Positions 24,892-35,703 of a stretch of DNA of 64,000 nucleotides are shown in pieces. Source of the DNA: an uncultured bacterium (GTDB lineage Bacteria; Verrucomicrobiota; Lentisphaeria; Victivallales; Victivallaceae). Every line of letters starts with the position of its first letter. Within the stretch, counting starts at the first letter, position 1. The stretch spans positions 14,680-78,679 of the forward strand of contig URVC01000014.1 of NCBI GenBank assembly GCA_900551245.1, read 5' to 3'. Below the pieces are notes generated by a model. The model searched no databases. It saw nothing but the letters and a program-made list of their open reading frames with translations, and had not been told where the DNA came from. The position numbers and the translations under genes were made by a program.

Positions 24892-25779
24892 TCAACGGAA
24901 AAGGATTCCGGCGTAGTCCACGACGTGGGAGTAGTCGCCGGTCACCTCGCCGGAGTCGGCCATCGAGACGATCTCCCCGGAGATCTTCCGCTCCGGGTCG
25001 ACCCGGTCGAGCAGCGCAAGGTAGAGCGCGATCGGATTCGCGCCGCAGATCGTCGCGCCGGTGCGCCCGAGAAAACGGCAGAATCCGTCGAGGTCGCGCG
25101 CCGCAATCCGTTCCGCCGCCTCCCGGTCGAGTCGGTTCAGCTCCTCCGGCGGCGCGCTCTCTCCGAACGGCGTGTAGCGGAAGTTCTCGCCGTAGTGGGT
25201 GAAGTCCGAACTGATGATCCACAGCGTCTCCGGCGAGTCGATGGCGGCGAACATCTTCGCGAGCGGTTCCAGATCGGCCGGGGCGATTCCGCCCACCACC
25301 AGCGGCAGGATCTCCGGCGAACCGAGAAAGTACTGGATCAGCGGGAACTCCACTTCGAGCGAATGCTCCTGCGTATGCGCCGCGTCGGAGATCTGAAAGA
25401 GCGGATTGCCGGATTCTTCGAGCTTCTCCTGCAATGCGAGCGCGGTGGAGAGGTCGCCGAACGGCGTCCGCCACGAGGTGTAGGTCGAACCCGCCACCCC
25501 GTGAAATCCCACATAGTGCGAGGGGCCGAGCAGTACCACATTGCGGTAGCTGCCGTGCCGCGCCTCCCGCATCGTCTCCATCGCCACGCCGAGCGAGAAA
25601 AGGTAGCCGGCGTGCGGCAGAATGCAGCCGCGCACCGGCGTGGTCCGGGCGTCCGCGGCCGGCGGCGGCAACTGCGCCTCGGTTTCCGCCATTCTCCGGC
25701 GCAGGTCCAGCGCCTCTCCCTCGTAGAAGCGGCCGGCGACGGCCGCCCGGCGGATTTTCTGCTGATCGCGGATCGGCAT
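24892..25779 (-). CDS. MEMO1/AmmeMemoRadiSam system protein B
   Basis: The 295-residue protein is a Memo-family member related to extradiol dioxygenases. It begins VAGRFYEGEALDLRRRM and carries the metal-site motifs ILPHAGYLFSLGVAM, LLGPSHYVGFHGVA, THGlike AHTQEHSLEVEFPL and SSDFTHYGENFRY; these supply the His/Asp/Cys-type ligand positions of the family. In many genomes it is fused or linked to an AMMECR1 protein and a radical SAM protein, neither of which is in this window. SD AAGGAG precedes ATG 25779. It is cytoplasmic. Recent work ties bacterial and archaeal relatives to unusual modification chemistry, but no substrate can be given. Confidence 0.9.
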   Translation of the reverse strand: MPIRDQQKIRRAAVAGRFYEGEALDLRRRMAETEAQLPPPAADARTTPVRGCILPHAGYLFSLGVAMETMREARHGSYRNVVLLGPSHYVGFHGVAGSTYTSWRTPFGDLSTALALQEKLEESGNPLFQISDAAHTQEHSLEVEFPLIQYFLGSPEILPLVVGGIAPADLEPLAKMFAAIDSPETLWIISSDFTHYGENFRYTPFGESAPPEELNRLDREAAERIAARDLDGFCRFLGRTGATICGANPIALYLALLDRVDPERKISGEIVSMADSGEVTGDYSHVVDYAGILFR

Positions 25780-25808
25780 GGCGTGCTCCTTTCCGGATGA
25801 TTTTCGGG

Positions 25809-27005
25809 TCAGCGGTCGATGCTGGATTCCGCCAGAAATTCGTAGATGCGGGCCGAGAGCGAATTCTGCTGGATGCGGATGATCTTCATCTCCCGCTCGA
25901 CGCTCTCCGGCGAATCGGAGGCGTGCGCGGTGTTCACCATGATGTTGCTGCCGAAGTCCCGGCGGACGGTTCCTCCGGGCGCCTTCGAGGGATCGGTCGG
26001 CCCGAGCACCGAACGGATCTTGCTGATGGCGTCAGGGCCTTCATAGATCAGAACGAGGCATTTGGCCTGACTGTTCTGCTGCTGGCGTTCAATTTCGTTG
26101 CAGTTCTCCGGGCGTTTGCCGGACATGAATTCGATCAGCTGTGAGAACTGGTCGTCGGCGTAGGGAATGCCGACCGACTCCACCAGCTCCGGCAGCGAAG
26201 CGTCGGGCAGCTTGACCTTGAAATTCTCTTCGAGCAGGTGGCGGGCGCGCTCGGCGATCTTCGGCGCGAGCTTCGAGCGGAGCGCGTCCTGGACCGGGCC
26301 GTAGAATTCGAGCGCGTCATTGACGCTCATGCGGTGAACCTTGCACCCGACAATCCGCAGGCCGGTGCGGCTGAGCATGTCGATGATGTTCCCCGGCCGG
26401 CTGGAGGGGCAGCGCCAGTTGTCCGGCTTGATGATGACCAGCGTGCGCTCGTCTCCGGGGGCCGAACCTAGGGAGTTGTCGATGAGGTTCGGCGAGGCGG
26501 CGGCGAAGTCGGCGAACAGCCGGAGCTTGACCAGCGCCTCCTTCATGTTCGGCGGCGTGAGCACTGCCGGTTCGAAGTAGCGCACGACCGAGGGGTTCTC
26601 CTTGTCCTTGACCAGGTCGGCGTAGGTGTCGCGGAGCGTCTCGCCGGCTCCGGGATTGCGCGGCGAATAGGGCGAGAGACGGCCGGTGATCTCCGAGAGT
26701 TTGCGGCAGGCGTCCTCGCCGCGGAAGAGCAGCATCAGCGCCCGTTCCCGGCTGCCGTCCTCGCGGGGCGGGAAATTTTCCAGAACATAGTTGGCCAGCA
26801 GTTTGCCGCTCTCCGAGGAGATGTGGCTGGCGGCGTCCTCCAGACTGCGCGCGTATTTCTCCGCCATCTCCCGGGTGAAGGAGAGCATCTGGGCGCCGAT
26901 GAATTCCAGGTCGGTGCGGGACATCAGGCGGGCGATGATGCCGCCGGTACGGGATTTGAGCAGACTGTAGGGGGTAATAATAATGTAAGATAACTCGATG
27001 GCCAT
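25809..27005 (-). CDS. Tandem nucleoside diphosphate kinase-like protein with a degenerate first domain
   Basis: The 398-residue protein contains two NDK folds. The C-terminal one (about 178-398) has TLVIIKPDNW, LRIVGCKVHRM, a GPTDPSKAPGGTVRRDFG loop and NTAHASDSPESVEREM with the phosphate-accepting His361, so it could be active. It also has an insertion of about 75 residues before CLVLIYEGPDAI. The N-terminal one (about 1-170) keeps the fold pattern (YIIITPYSLLKSRTGGIIARL, ALMLLFRGEDAC) but has no His at the active-site position. Canonical NDK is about 140 residues. It heads a unit with Memo and YjbQ. NTP balancing is the family role; the doubled architecture may be regulatory. Confidence 0.85.
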   Translation of the reverse strand: MAIELSYIIITPYSLLKSRTGGIIARLMSRTDLEFIGAQMLSFTREMAEKYARSLEDAASHISSESGKLLANYVLENFPPREDGSRERALMLLFRGEDACRKLSEITGRLSPYSPRNPGAGETLRDTYADLVKDKENPSVVRYFEPAVLTPPNMKEALVKLRLFADFAAASPNLIDNSLGSAPGDERTLVIIKPDNWRCPSSRPGNIIDMLSRTGLRIVGCKVHRMSVNDALEFYGPVQDALRSKLAPKIAERARHLLEENFKVKLPDASLPELVESVGIPYADDQFSQLIEFMSGKRPENCNEIERQQQNSQAKCLVLIYEGPDAISKIRSVLGPTDPSKAPGGTVRRDFGSNIMVNTAHASDSPESVEREMKIIRIQQNSLSARIYEFLAESSIDR

Positions 27006-27083
27006 GATATTCCCTTCCCTGTGTATGAAAACGACTGCACCGGTTTCCCGTCCGGCGCCGCTCTCGAATAAGGATAATCAGTT

Positions 27084-27111
27084 AATATAGCGCACTTTCG
27101 CAATCCGGCAA
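27084..27111 (-). promoter_or_regulatory. Possible promoter of the NDK-Memo-YjbQ unit
   Basis: On the minus strand TTGCCG (27106-27111) and TATATT (27084-27089) are spaced by 16 nt, about 80 nt before the start at 27005. Confidence 0.4.
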
Positions 27112-27152
27112 GAGAGGAGAGGGGAAAAATGTGAATTTTTATTCAGGAAACC

Positions 27153-28568
27153 CTATGCTTTCCCGGTGTGGCGGATGAGCACGATGGTCTGGTCGTCGTT
27201 CTGTTCCGCCTCGAACGAGGCGACTTCGTCGAGGACGCGGTCCATGATCGCCTGCGAGGTCCCGCCGAGCTCGCAGGAGCGGCGGAACACCTCCGTGAGA
27301 CGGTGCACCCCGAACTCCTCCGCGTCGCGGTTCAGCGCTTCGGAGAGGCCGTCCGAAAACATCATCAGCGCCGTTCCCGGTTCGAAGCTCATGCAGAAGG
27401 TGTCGAACGAGGCGAATTCATCGGGCAGAATGCCGAGTGCGGTGCCGTCCGGCGAAACCGTGCGGATGTGGCCGTGAATGTAGGAGATTAGATCGGTGTG
27501 TCCGGCACGGCCGAATTCGATGAGCGAGTTGCTGCGGTCCAGCAGGCAGCAGCCGAGGGTGATGAACCGGTCCGCATCGGTGTCGCGGTGGAGCTTGTTG
27601 TTGATCTCCTTGAGGAAATCGCTGAGGGTGGTGAAGTTGTCCGCCAGACTCCGGGCGAAACTGCGGGCCATGGCGGTGAGCATGCAGGCGGGGATCCCTT
27701 TGCCGCAGGCGTCGCCGATGATGACCAGCAGCCGGTTCTCGTCGATCTCCACGAAGTCGTAGAAGTCGCCGTTCACCTCCTTGGCCGAGCGGGTGTAGGC
27801 GTCGATGGAGAACTGATCCCACGCCGGGAACGCGTGCGGCAGCAGCGAAAGCTGCAGATGGCGGGCGAACTCCAGCTCCTGGTCGATCCGCTCCCGGCGG
27901 CTGATCTCGCTGTAAACCTGCATCAGATTCTGCACCATCAGCACCTGCCCGGAGAGCAGTTTCAGCCGGCTGAACTGCTGCTCGGAGAAGGGGCGCCCCG
28001 GCTGCAGCCGGTTGGTCGCCGCGCAGACCGCGCCCACCATGATGCCGTCGCGCAGCAGCGGAATGGCCATGACGCTGCCCAGGTGGGCGTTGTCCGGATA
28101 TTCGCTGAACCGCTCGTCGGCCGAGGCATCCGGAACCAGCTCCGGCTGGCGCGAGAGGATCATTCCGCCGAGAAATCCCTGCCCCGGCGCAATCCGTTCG
28201 CGCCGCAACGCTTCGAACAGGTGGTGCTGGCGGGTGAAAAGCAGCTTGTTCGTGCTGTGAACCAGCGGATAGGTGCCGCAGACGCCGACCGCGCGCAGTT
28301 CGTCATCCGCGAGTTCGTAGATGGCGACCGCCTCCGCGTCGGTCTGTTCGCTGACGTGGCGGGCGGCCGCGTGCATGGCCCCCGCCACCCCTTCGTCCCC
28401 CTGCAGTCCGGTGGAGAAGCGCATCAGGAAGTTGGTGATCTCCCGCCGCCGCTCGTTGGATTCATCGAGCCGGCGCGCCAGCAGTTTCGAACGGTGAAAA
28501 AAGTGCAATGCAACTCCCCCGAGGGGGAGCAGCACCAGCAGCAGAATTGCGATGAGCCAACCTGTCAT
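27153..28568 (-). CDS. Membrane-anchored GAF-PP2C (SpoIIE/RsbU-type) serine phosphatase
   Basis: The 471-residue protein has an N-terminal membrane helix (about 3-24), a short coiled linker, a GAF domain (about 45-200; ISRRERIDQELEFARHLQLS marks its end) and a SpoIIE/RsbU-type PP2C phosphatase domain. Metal-binding motifs are visible in EVNGDFYDFVEI, LLVIIGDACGKGIPA and the C-terminal NDDQTIVLI. These enzymes dephosphorylate anti-anti-sigma factors or similar proteins in response to the sensor domain. No STAS protein or anti-sigma kinase lies nearby. It is 65 nt downstream of carB on the same strand. The GAF ligand is unknown. Confidence 0.88.
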   Translation of the reverse strand: MTGWLIAILLLVLLPLGGVALHFFHRSKLLARRLDESNERRREITNFLMRFSTGLQGDEGVAGAMHAAARHVSEQTDAEAVAIYELADDELRAVGVCGTYPLVHSTNKLLFTRQHHLFEALRRERIAPGQGFLGGMILSRQPELVPDASADERFSEYPDNAHLGSVMAIPLLRDGIMVGAVCAATNRLQPGRPFSEQQFSRLKLLSGQVLMVQNLMQVYSEISRRERIDQELEFARHLQLSLLPHAFPAWDQFSIDAYTRSAKEVNGDFYDFVEIDENRLLVIIGDACGKGIPACMLTAMARSFARSLADNFTTLSDFLKEINNKLHRDTDADRFITLGCCLLDRSNSLIEFGRAGHTDLISYIHGHIRTVSPDGTALGILPDEFASFDTFCMSFEPGTALMMFSDGLSEALNRDAEEFGVHRLTEVFRRSCELGGTSQAIMDRVLDEVASFEAEQNDDQTIVLIRHTGKA

Positions 28569-28633
28569 TTTTCCCGTCCTTCACTCCCGGGAAGGCGGCG
28601 CGCCCGCCCGGGAGGTTTGGTTGAAACCGGAGC

Positions 28634-31840
<3,207 letters not shown>

Positions 31841-31918
31841 AAAAAATACCTTTCCTGCCTGTTTCAAATCGAGAATCCCGGCTCTGCGAACAAACCGGTC
31901 GTGGACAAACCGGGATGT

Positions 31919-31947
31919 AATATATCACGTAAGAAGAACCAAGTCAA
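31919..31947 (-). promoter_or_regulatory. Sigma70 promoter of carB
   Basis: On the minus strand TTGACT (31942-31947) and TATATT (31919-31924) are spaced by exactly 17 nt. The leader to ATG 31840 is about 70 nt. The rest of 31841-32076, the longest gene-free stretch, shows nothing beyond this and the tRNA promoter. Confidence 0.7.
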
Positions 31948-32019
31948 AGAAAATCTCCCGTAAACCCGGAAAATCCCGCAGAAGAGATGAAAATTCCTCG
32001 GTTTTTTTGTCGAATGAGC

Positions 32020-32047
32020 TTGAATTTTTCTCAACATGGGTTATTTT
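32020..32047 (+). promoter_or_regulatory. Promoter of tRNA-Asp
   Basis: TTGAAT (32020-32025) and TATTTT (32042-32047) are spaced by 16 nt, and the tRNA begins 29 nt after the -10 box. Confidence 0.5.
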
Positions 32048-32076
32048 AAAGACCGTTGCCGATCGCATATGGATGC

Positions 32077-32153
32077 GGGGGAGTAGCTCAACTGGTTAGA
32101 GTACCACCCTGTCACGGTGGATGTTGCGGGTTCGAGTCCCGTCTCTCTCGCCA
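32077..32153 (+). tRNA. tRNA-Asp (anticodon GTC)
   Basis: A complete 77-nt cloverleaf. The acceptor arm GGGGGAG (32077-32083) pairs with CTCTCTC before discriminator G. The anticodon stem CCACC/GGTGG encloses loop CTGTCAC with anticodon GTC. The T arm is GCGGG-TTCGAGT-CCCGT. The CCA end is encoded (32151-32153) and is followed by seven T. Confidence 0.97.
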
Positions 32154-32187
32154 TTTTTTTACCCCTCAACCAAAAGGCGGCAGCAGG

Positions 32188-32586
32188 ATGGACAACGTCA
32201 GCAATGGCCCGGTGACCCCAGAAGAAGAGGCGAAGGGAGAAGCGCTTCCGACGCGTGATGAGTGCAATCTGGCGGTACTCTGTCAGCTGTTGCAGTTCGC
32301 CGGGATGATCTGTCCCTTCGGCAATCTGCTTGCGCCGCTGATCCTCTGGCTGCTGAAGCGGAAGGAGTCCGCGTTTCTTGACGAGGTCGGCAAAGAGGTG
32401 GTCAATTTTCAGATCTCTCTGATCGTCTACTCCTTTGTCTGCGGTCTCCTGCTCTTCGTCGTCATCGGGTTTCCGCTGCTGGCCATGCTCGGAATCTGGG
32501 CGCTGATTTTGATTGTCCTTGCCACGAAGAAGGCGTCGGAGGGGCGGGTTTTCCGGTTCCCCTGGATCTTCCGTCTGATTCGCTGA
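32188..32586 (+). CDS. DUF4870/Tic20-like small membrane protein
   Basis: The 132-residue protein has a charged N-terminus, then NLAVLCQLLQFAGMICPFGNLLAPLILWLLKRKES, FLDEVGKEVVNFQISL and two further membrane segments. This order (helix, K-x-x-S/P, hydrophilic 'VNFQ' turn, helix pair) is the DUF4870 pattern. Function is unknown for the family. The start ATG 32188 is the first methionine after the tRNA; a longer frame reads through the tRNA gene and is not credible. It may be co-transcribed with tRNA-Asp, 34 nt upstream. Confidence 0.82.
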   Translation: MDNVSNGPVTPEEEAKGEALPTRDECNLAVLCQLLQFAGMICPFGNLLAPLILWLLKRKESAFLDEVGKEVVNFQISLIVYSFVCGLLLFVVIGFPLLAMLGIWALILIVLATKKASEGRVFRFPWIFRLIR

Positions 32587-32674
32587 AACGAGACGCTGTC
32601 CGGTCCCGGGTCAATCCTTTCTGCTTTTCGGTTGAATATTCCGGAAAAAATCCGCTTTGTCGCGGATTCCCCCC

Positions 32675-32702
32675 TTGAATTTTGCCGTTTTCAGCATAGA
32701 TT
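32675..32702 (+). promoter_or_regulatory. Promoter of the pseudopilin gene at 32756
   Basis: TTGAAT (32675-32680) and TAGATT (32697-32702) are spaced by 16 nt, 53 nt before the start codon. Confidence 0.45.
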
Positions 32703-32755
32703 ACCATTGGAAAATTTTATCAGAGGCAACCAACCTTACTGGAAAGGTGTGAAAA

Positions 32756-33502
32756 ATGCGAAAAAATTTTACCCTTATTGAACTCCTCGTCGTGATCGCG
32801 ATCATCGCGATTCTCGCCGGCATGCTGCTGCCTGCGCTGAACAACGCCCGGGCGACCGCGAACCGCACCGACTGCATCAACAACTACAAACAGCTGATGA
32901 CCGGTGCATTGCTCTACGCCAATGACAACGAGAACATGCTGATCTACAAGCTCGATACCAATAACAACTACGCGCGGGTCCTCACCGGGAACAAATCCGG
33001 CTACGACACCAGGTCGCAGGAGTATGTCCCGGGCAAGATCATGATCTGTAAACTCAACAAGAAGGATTTCGATCCGAATACGGCAACCAGTTTTGACCAG
33101 GTAGCCGGTATGCTCAACGCCTCTGCTAATGGCGGTTGGTACTCGAATAATTACAGGACTCTCGGGCGGTTCCGTGCGGCGGGTGCCGCGGCGGATGGTT
33201 CCGTCATGGCCTATGTTCTGGAGAAGATGAAATCCCCCAGTGAACTGGTCATGTATGCTGATACCTATGTTGCCGACTCGACCGGTGGTGATCCGCAACA
33301 GTATTGGAGTTTTGTTCCCACTGCAGCTGACGGTTCCGCGGGTGTCACGCTGATTCACGGCAATATGACGGTGGCGGCGTTCCCCGACGGCCGGGCAGAA
33401 GCGCTGAATGAAGGACAGCTGAAGTCGCTGGGATTCTCCCGTATTCTGGATAACAATCTGGAAGTGATCAATGTCGGATCCGTAAGCACTCCCGGGGAGT
33501 AA
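32756..33502 (+). CDS. Type IV pseudopilin-like protein (DUF1559-like)
   Basis: The 248-residue protein has a four-residue leader (MRKN), then FTLIELLVVIAIIAILAGML with Glu+5 and ALNNARATANRTDCINNYKQL. The residue before the cleavage point is Asn. The C-terminal part HGNMTVAAFPDGRAEAL corresponds to the 'H-x-x-x-x-N-x-x-F-x-DG' block of the family, followed by GQLKSLGF. It is a single transcription unit between its own promoter and a strong terminator, so it may be expressed at a level independent of neighbours. Base composition is lower in GC than flanking genes. It is probably inserted in the inner membrane by the Sec route. Confidence 0.85.
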   Translation: MRKNFTLIELLVVIAIIAILAGMLLPALNNARATANRTDCINNYKQLMTGALLYANDNENMLIYKLDTNNNYARVLTGNKSGYDTRSQEYVPGKIMICKLNKKDFDPNTATSFDQVAGMLNASANGGWYSNNYRTLGRFRAAGAAADGSVMAYVLEKMKSPSELVMYADTYVADSTGGDPQQYWSFVPTAADGSAGVTLIHGNMTVAAFPDGRAEALNEGQLKSLGFSRILDNNLEVINVGSVSTPGE

Positions 33503-33524
33503 TTTCTGCAAATTGTATTAATTC

Positions 33525-33560
33525 ACTCCGGCCGGGATCTGCCTGACCGGAGTTTTTTTT
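33525..33560 (+). terminator. Intrinsic terminator after the pseudopilin gene
   Basis: ACTCCGG (33525-33531) pairs with CCGGAGT (33547-33553), followed by eight T. Confidence 0.85.
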
Positions 33561-33626
33561 AATAAAAGATGAAAGTTTCCGGTGCCGACATGTTTTCGGT
33601 GCCGTGCATTTGAGAAGGAGGCGAAG

Positions 33627-34649
33627 ATGAAGTTCCTGCTGCGGCTGTTGCTGCTTGTGTTGTTGCCGGTGATGCTGTGGTATGCTGCCGGGTGTGCGGT
33701 TCTCCCGGAGACCACGGCGGAGGTGCGTGCCGTACAGGCCGCGGTGGAGCCCGATTACGCGAAGCCGGAGAGCTGGGCGGTGCCGCTGCCGGAAAATCCG
33801 TCGGCACTCCCGGTGGACGTCTTCTACGTCTACCCGACCGTCTTCGTCGACGCGGCGCACCCGGTGATGGACATCGCGGTCCCGGCGCTGCGTCACCGCG
33901 GCGAACTGATCTCCGGAGAGCACACGATGATGTTCCGGGGGAAGTTCAATATCTTCGCTCCTCACTACCGGCAGGCGGAGCTGAACCGGGCGTTGCGCGG
34001 CCTTTCCGCTTCGCCGCAGGATCTTTCGTCGATGGAGCCGGGGCTGGAGGACATCCGCCGGGCGTTCCGCCACTATCTGGAACACCGGAACAACGGCCGC
34101 CCGTTCCTTCTGATGGGGCACAGCCAGGGGGCGATGGCGGTGCTGGATCTGCTGAAAAACGAACTTCCGCCCGATTCGCCGGCGCTGAAACAGCTGGTTG
34201 CGGCCTACGTGATCGGCTGGCCGGTGACGAAGGAGGATCTGGAGGCGTATCCGCAGCTTCGGATGGCGCGCGGCGAATGCGACACCGGCGTGGTGGTTTC
34301 GTGGAACACCGAAGCGCCCGGCGCGGAGCGGTCGATCTTCTGCGGCGGCATCGCCATCAACCCGCTGAACTGGCGCACCGATGAACAGCCGGCGCCGAAG
34401 GAGGCGAACCGCGGCGCGGTCTTCTTCCGTCCGGACGGCAGTGTCGCGCTGGAGCGGCCCGGTTTCTGCGGCGGTGCACTCGATCTCGAACGCGGCACGA
34501 TGGTGGTTGATCTGGAGTCGCCGCAGAAGTACGAGGCGGAGTTCTTTCCCCGCGGCGTGCTGCACATGGGGGATGTCCTCTTCTTCTACCGGAACATCGC
34601 CGAGAACGCCGCAAAGCGCGCGGAAACGTTTCTGAACCTGCGTCACTGA
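33627..34649 (+). CDS. DUF3089-family alpha/beta-hydrolase-like lipoprotein
   Basis: The 340-residue protein has a lipoprotein signal peptide (LLLLVLLPVMLWYAAGC) and then the DUF3089 pattern: VDVFYVYPTVF, NIFAPHYRQAEL, and the nucleophile elbow LLMGHSQGAMAV. HMGDVLFFYRNI near the C-terminus fits the last strand and His region of that family. DUF3089 proteins are thought to be alpha/beta hydrolases of unknown substrate. ATG 33627 follows AAGGAGG. Its stop overlaps the end of the convergent AraC gene by 7 nt. An esterase role at the cell surface is inferred. Confidence 0.82.
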   Translation: MKFLLRLLLLVLLPVMLWYAAGCAVLPETTAEVRAVQAAVEPDYAKPESWAVPLPENPSALPVDVFYVYPTVFVDAAHPVMDIAVPALRHRGELISGEHTMMFRGKFNIFAPHYRQAELNRALRGLSASPQDLSSMEPGLEDIRRAFRHYLEHRNNGRPFLLMGHSQGAMAVLDLLKNELPPDSPALKQLVAAYVIGWPVTKEDLEAYPQLRMARGECDTGVVVSWNTEAPGAERSIFCGGIAINPLNWRTDEQPAPKEANRGAVFFRPDGSVALERPGFCGGALDLERGTMVVDLESPQKYEAEFFPRGVLHMGDVLFFYRNIAENAAKRAETFLNLRH

Positions 34650-35518
34650 GCTGCGTCGCGCTGCCGGAAGCGGCGCGGCGAACAGCCGAACTTGCGGTGG
34701 AACTGGCGGGAAAAGTAGTTGCTGTCGTGGAATCCGCACCGTTCCGCCACATCGGCCACCGGCAGGGTGCTGCTGCGCAGCAGATGGGCCGCCTTTTCCA
34801 GCCGGAGCGAGAGCAGCCAGGCGACCGGGGGTTCCCCGATGATCCGCCGGAACTGCTGGCGGAAGCCGCCGACGGAAAATCCGCTCGCTTCGGCCATGCT
34901 GCGGAGCGACCACTCTTCGGCGAAGGAGCGGTCGAGTTCCCGGACCATTCCATGGATTTTCCCCGCGGCGTCTCCGGATTGCACGGCGGCGTTTTTCTTC
35001 GCGTGCCGGCAGATCAGCGTCAGGAGTTTCAGCGCGTTGCCGAGCACCATCAGCCGGGCGCCGGAGCGGTTCTCCTTTTCTTCCAGCAGAATTTCATCGA
35101 GCAGTTCGGTGATCTGGAAGAAGAGTCGCTGATCGAAGTGGCGGATTTCGAGGGAGCGCGGTTTCGGCGAGGAGGCGTTGGGCAGTCCGAGATAGGCTTC
35201 GATCTCGGCCGCGCCCTGGAATTCGGCCAGCAGCTGGGCGAAGAAGTGGCGGGAAAACAGGATATTGTAGATCCCGAGCTTCCGCGCCTCCGCGTAGTAG
35301 TGGGTTTCGCCGGGGAGGATGAGGAAGACGTCGCCGGGGCCGATCCGGTTTTTGGCGCCGCCGAAGCCGTGGGAGGCGTTCCCTTCGCGGACCACCACCA
35401 GCTCATAGTAGTCGTCGTGGGAGTGGGAATTTCTCACGTCGGTCTCCCGGTCATGGACACAGTAGAGCACCTGAAATTCGAAATCCTGCCAGTTGAGTTT
35501 GGTTTTCAGGAGATTCAC
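34643..35518 (-). CDS. AraC-family transcriptional regulator
   Basis: The 291-residue protein has an N-terminal cupin-like sensor domain (HSHDDYYELVVVREG, IGPGDVFLILPGETHYY) and a C-terminal double helix-turn-helix (about 195-288; SLRSMAEASGFSVGGFRQQF and PVADVAERCGFHDSNYFSRQFHRKFG). I chose GTG 35518, seven nt after GGAGG on the minus strand; the longer frame begins in the promoter. A consensus promoter precedes it. It diverges from the large operon at 35704 and could regulate it, though AraC proteins of this type usually respond to sugars. Confidence 0.88.
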   Translation of the reverse strand: MNLLKTKLNWQDFEFQVLYCVHDRETDVRNSHSHDDYYELVVVREGNASHGFGGAKNRIGPGDVFLILPGETHYYAEARKLGIYNILFSRHFFAQLLAEFQGAAEIEAYLGLPNASSPKPRSLEIRHFDQRLFFQITELLDEILLEEKENRSGARLMVLGNALKLLTLICRHAKKNAAVQSGDAAGKIHGMVRELDRSFAEEWSLRSMAEASGFSVGGFRQQFRRIIGEPPVAWLLSLRLEKAAHLLRSSTLPVADVAERCGFHDSNYFSRQFHRKFGCSPRRFRQRDAAQ

Positions 35519-35555
35519 GGGAAGGCCTCCGCCCGGGGTTCGCTTGATCCGCTTC

Positions 35556-35584
35556 AAAATAGCCCGTCCGGATTCCTCTGTCAA
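35556..35584 (-). promoter_or_regulatory. Sigma70 promoter of the AraC gene
   Basis: On the minus strand a perfect TTGACA (35579-35584) and TATTTT (35556-35561) are spaced by 17 nt, 37 nt before GTG 35518. Confidence 0.65.
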
Positions 35585-35703
35585 CCGCACTTCCCGGCAT
35601 TACAAAAAAATAATGGAAAAAAGAGAAAAATCCATTTGAAAGAACGGGGGAACGGGGAAATGTTATTGCCTGTGAATTTGTTCAACGGAGATTGCAAGAC
35701 AGA

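Noticed and set aside
32056..32187. N-terminal extension of the DUF4870 protein through the tRNA gene
   Set aside because: The extension translates tRNA-Asp, so the real start is ATG 32188.
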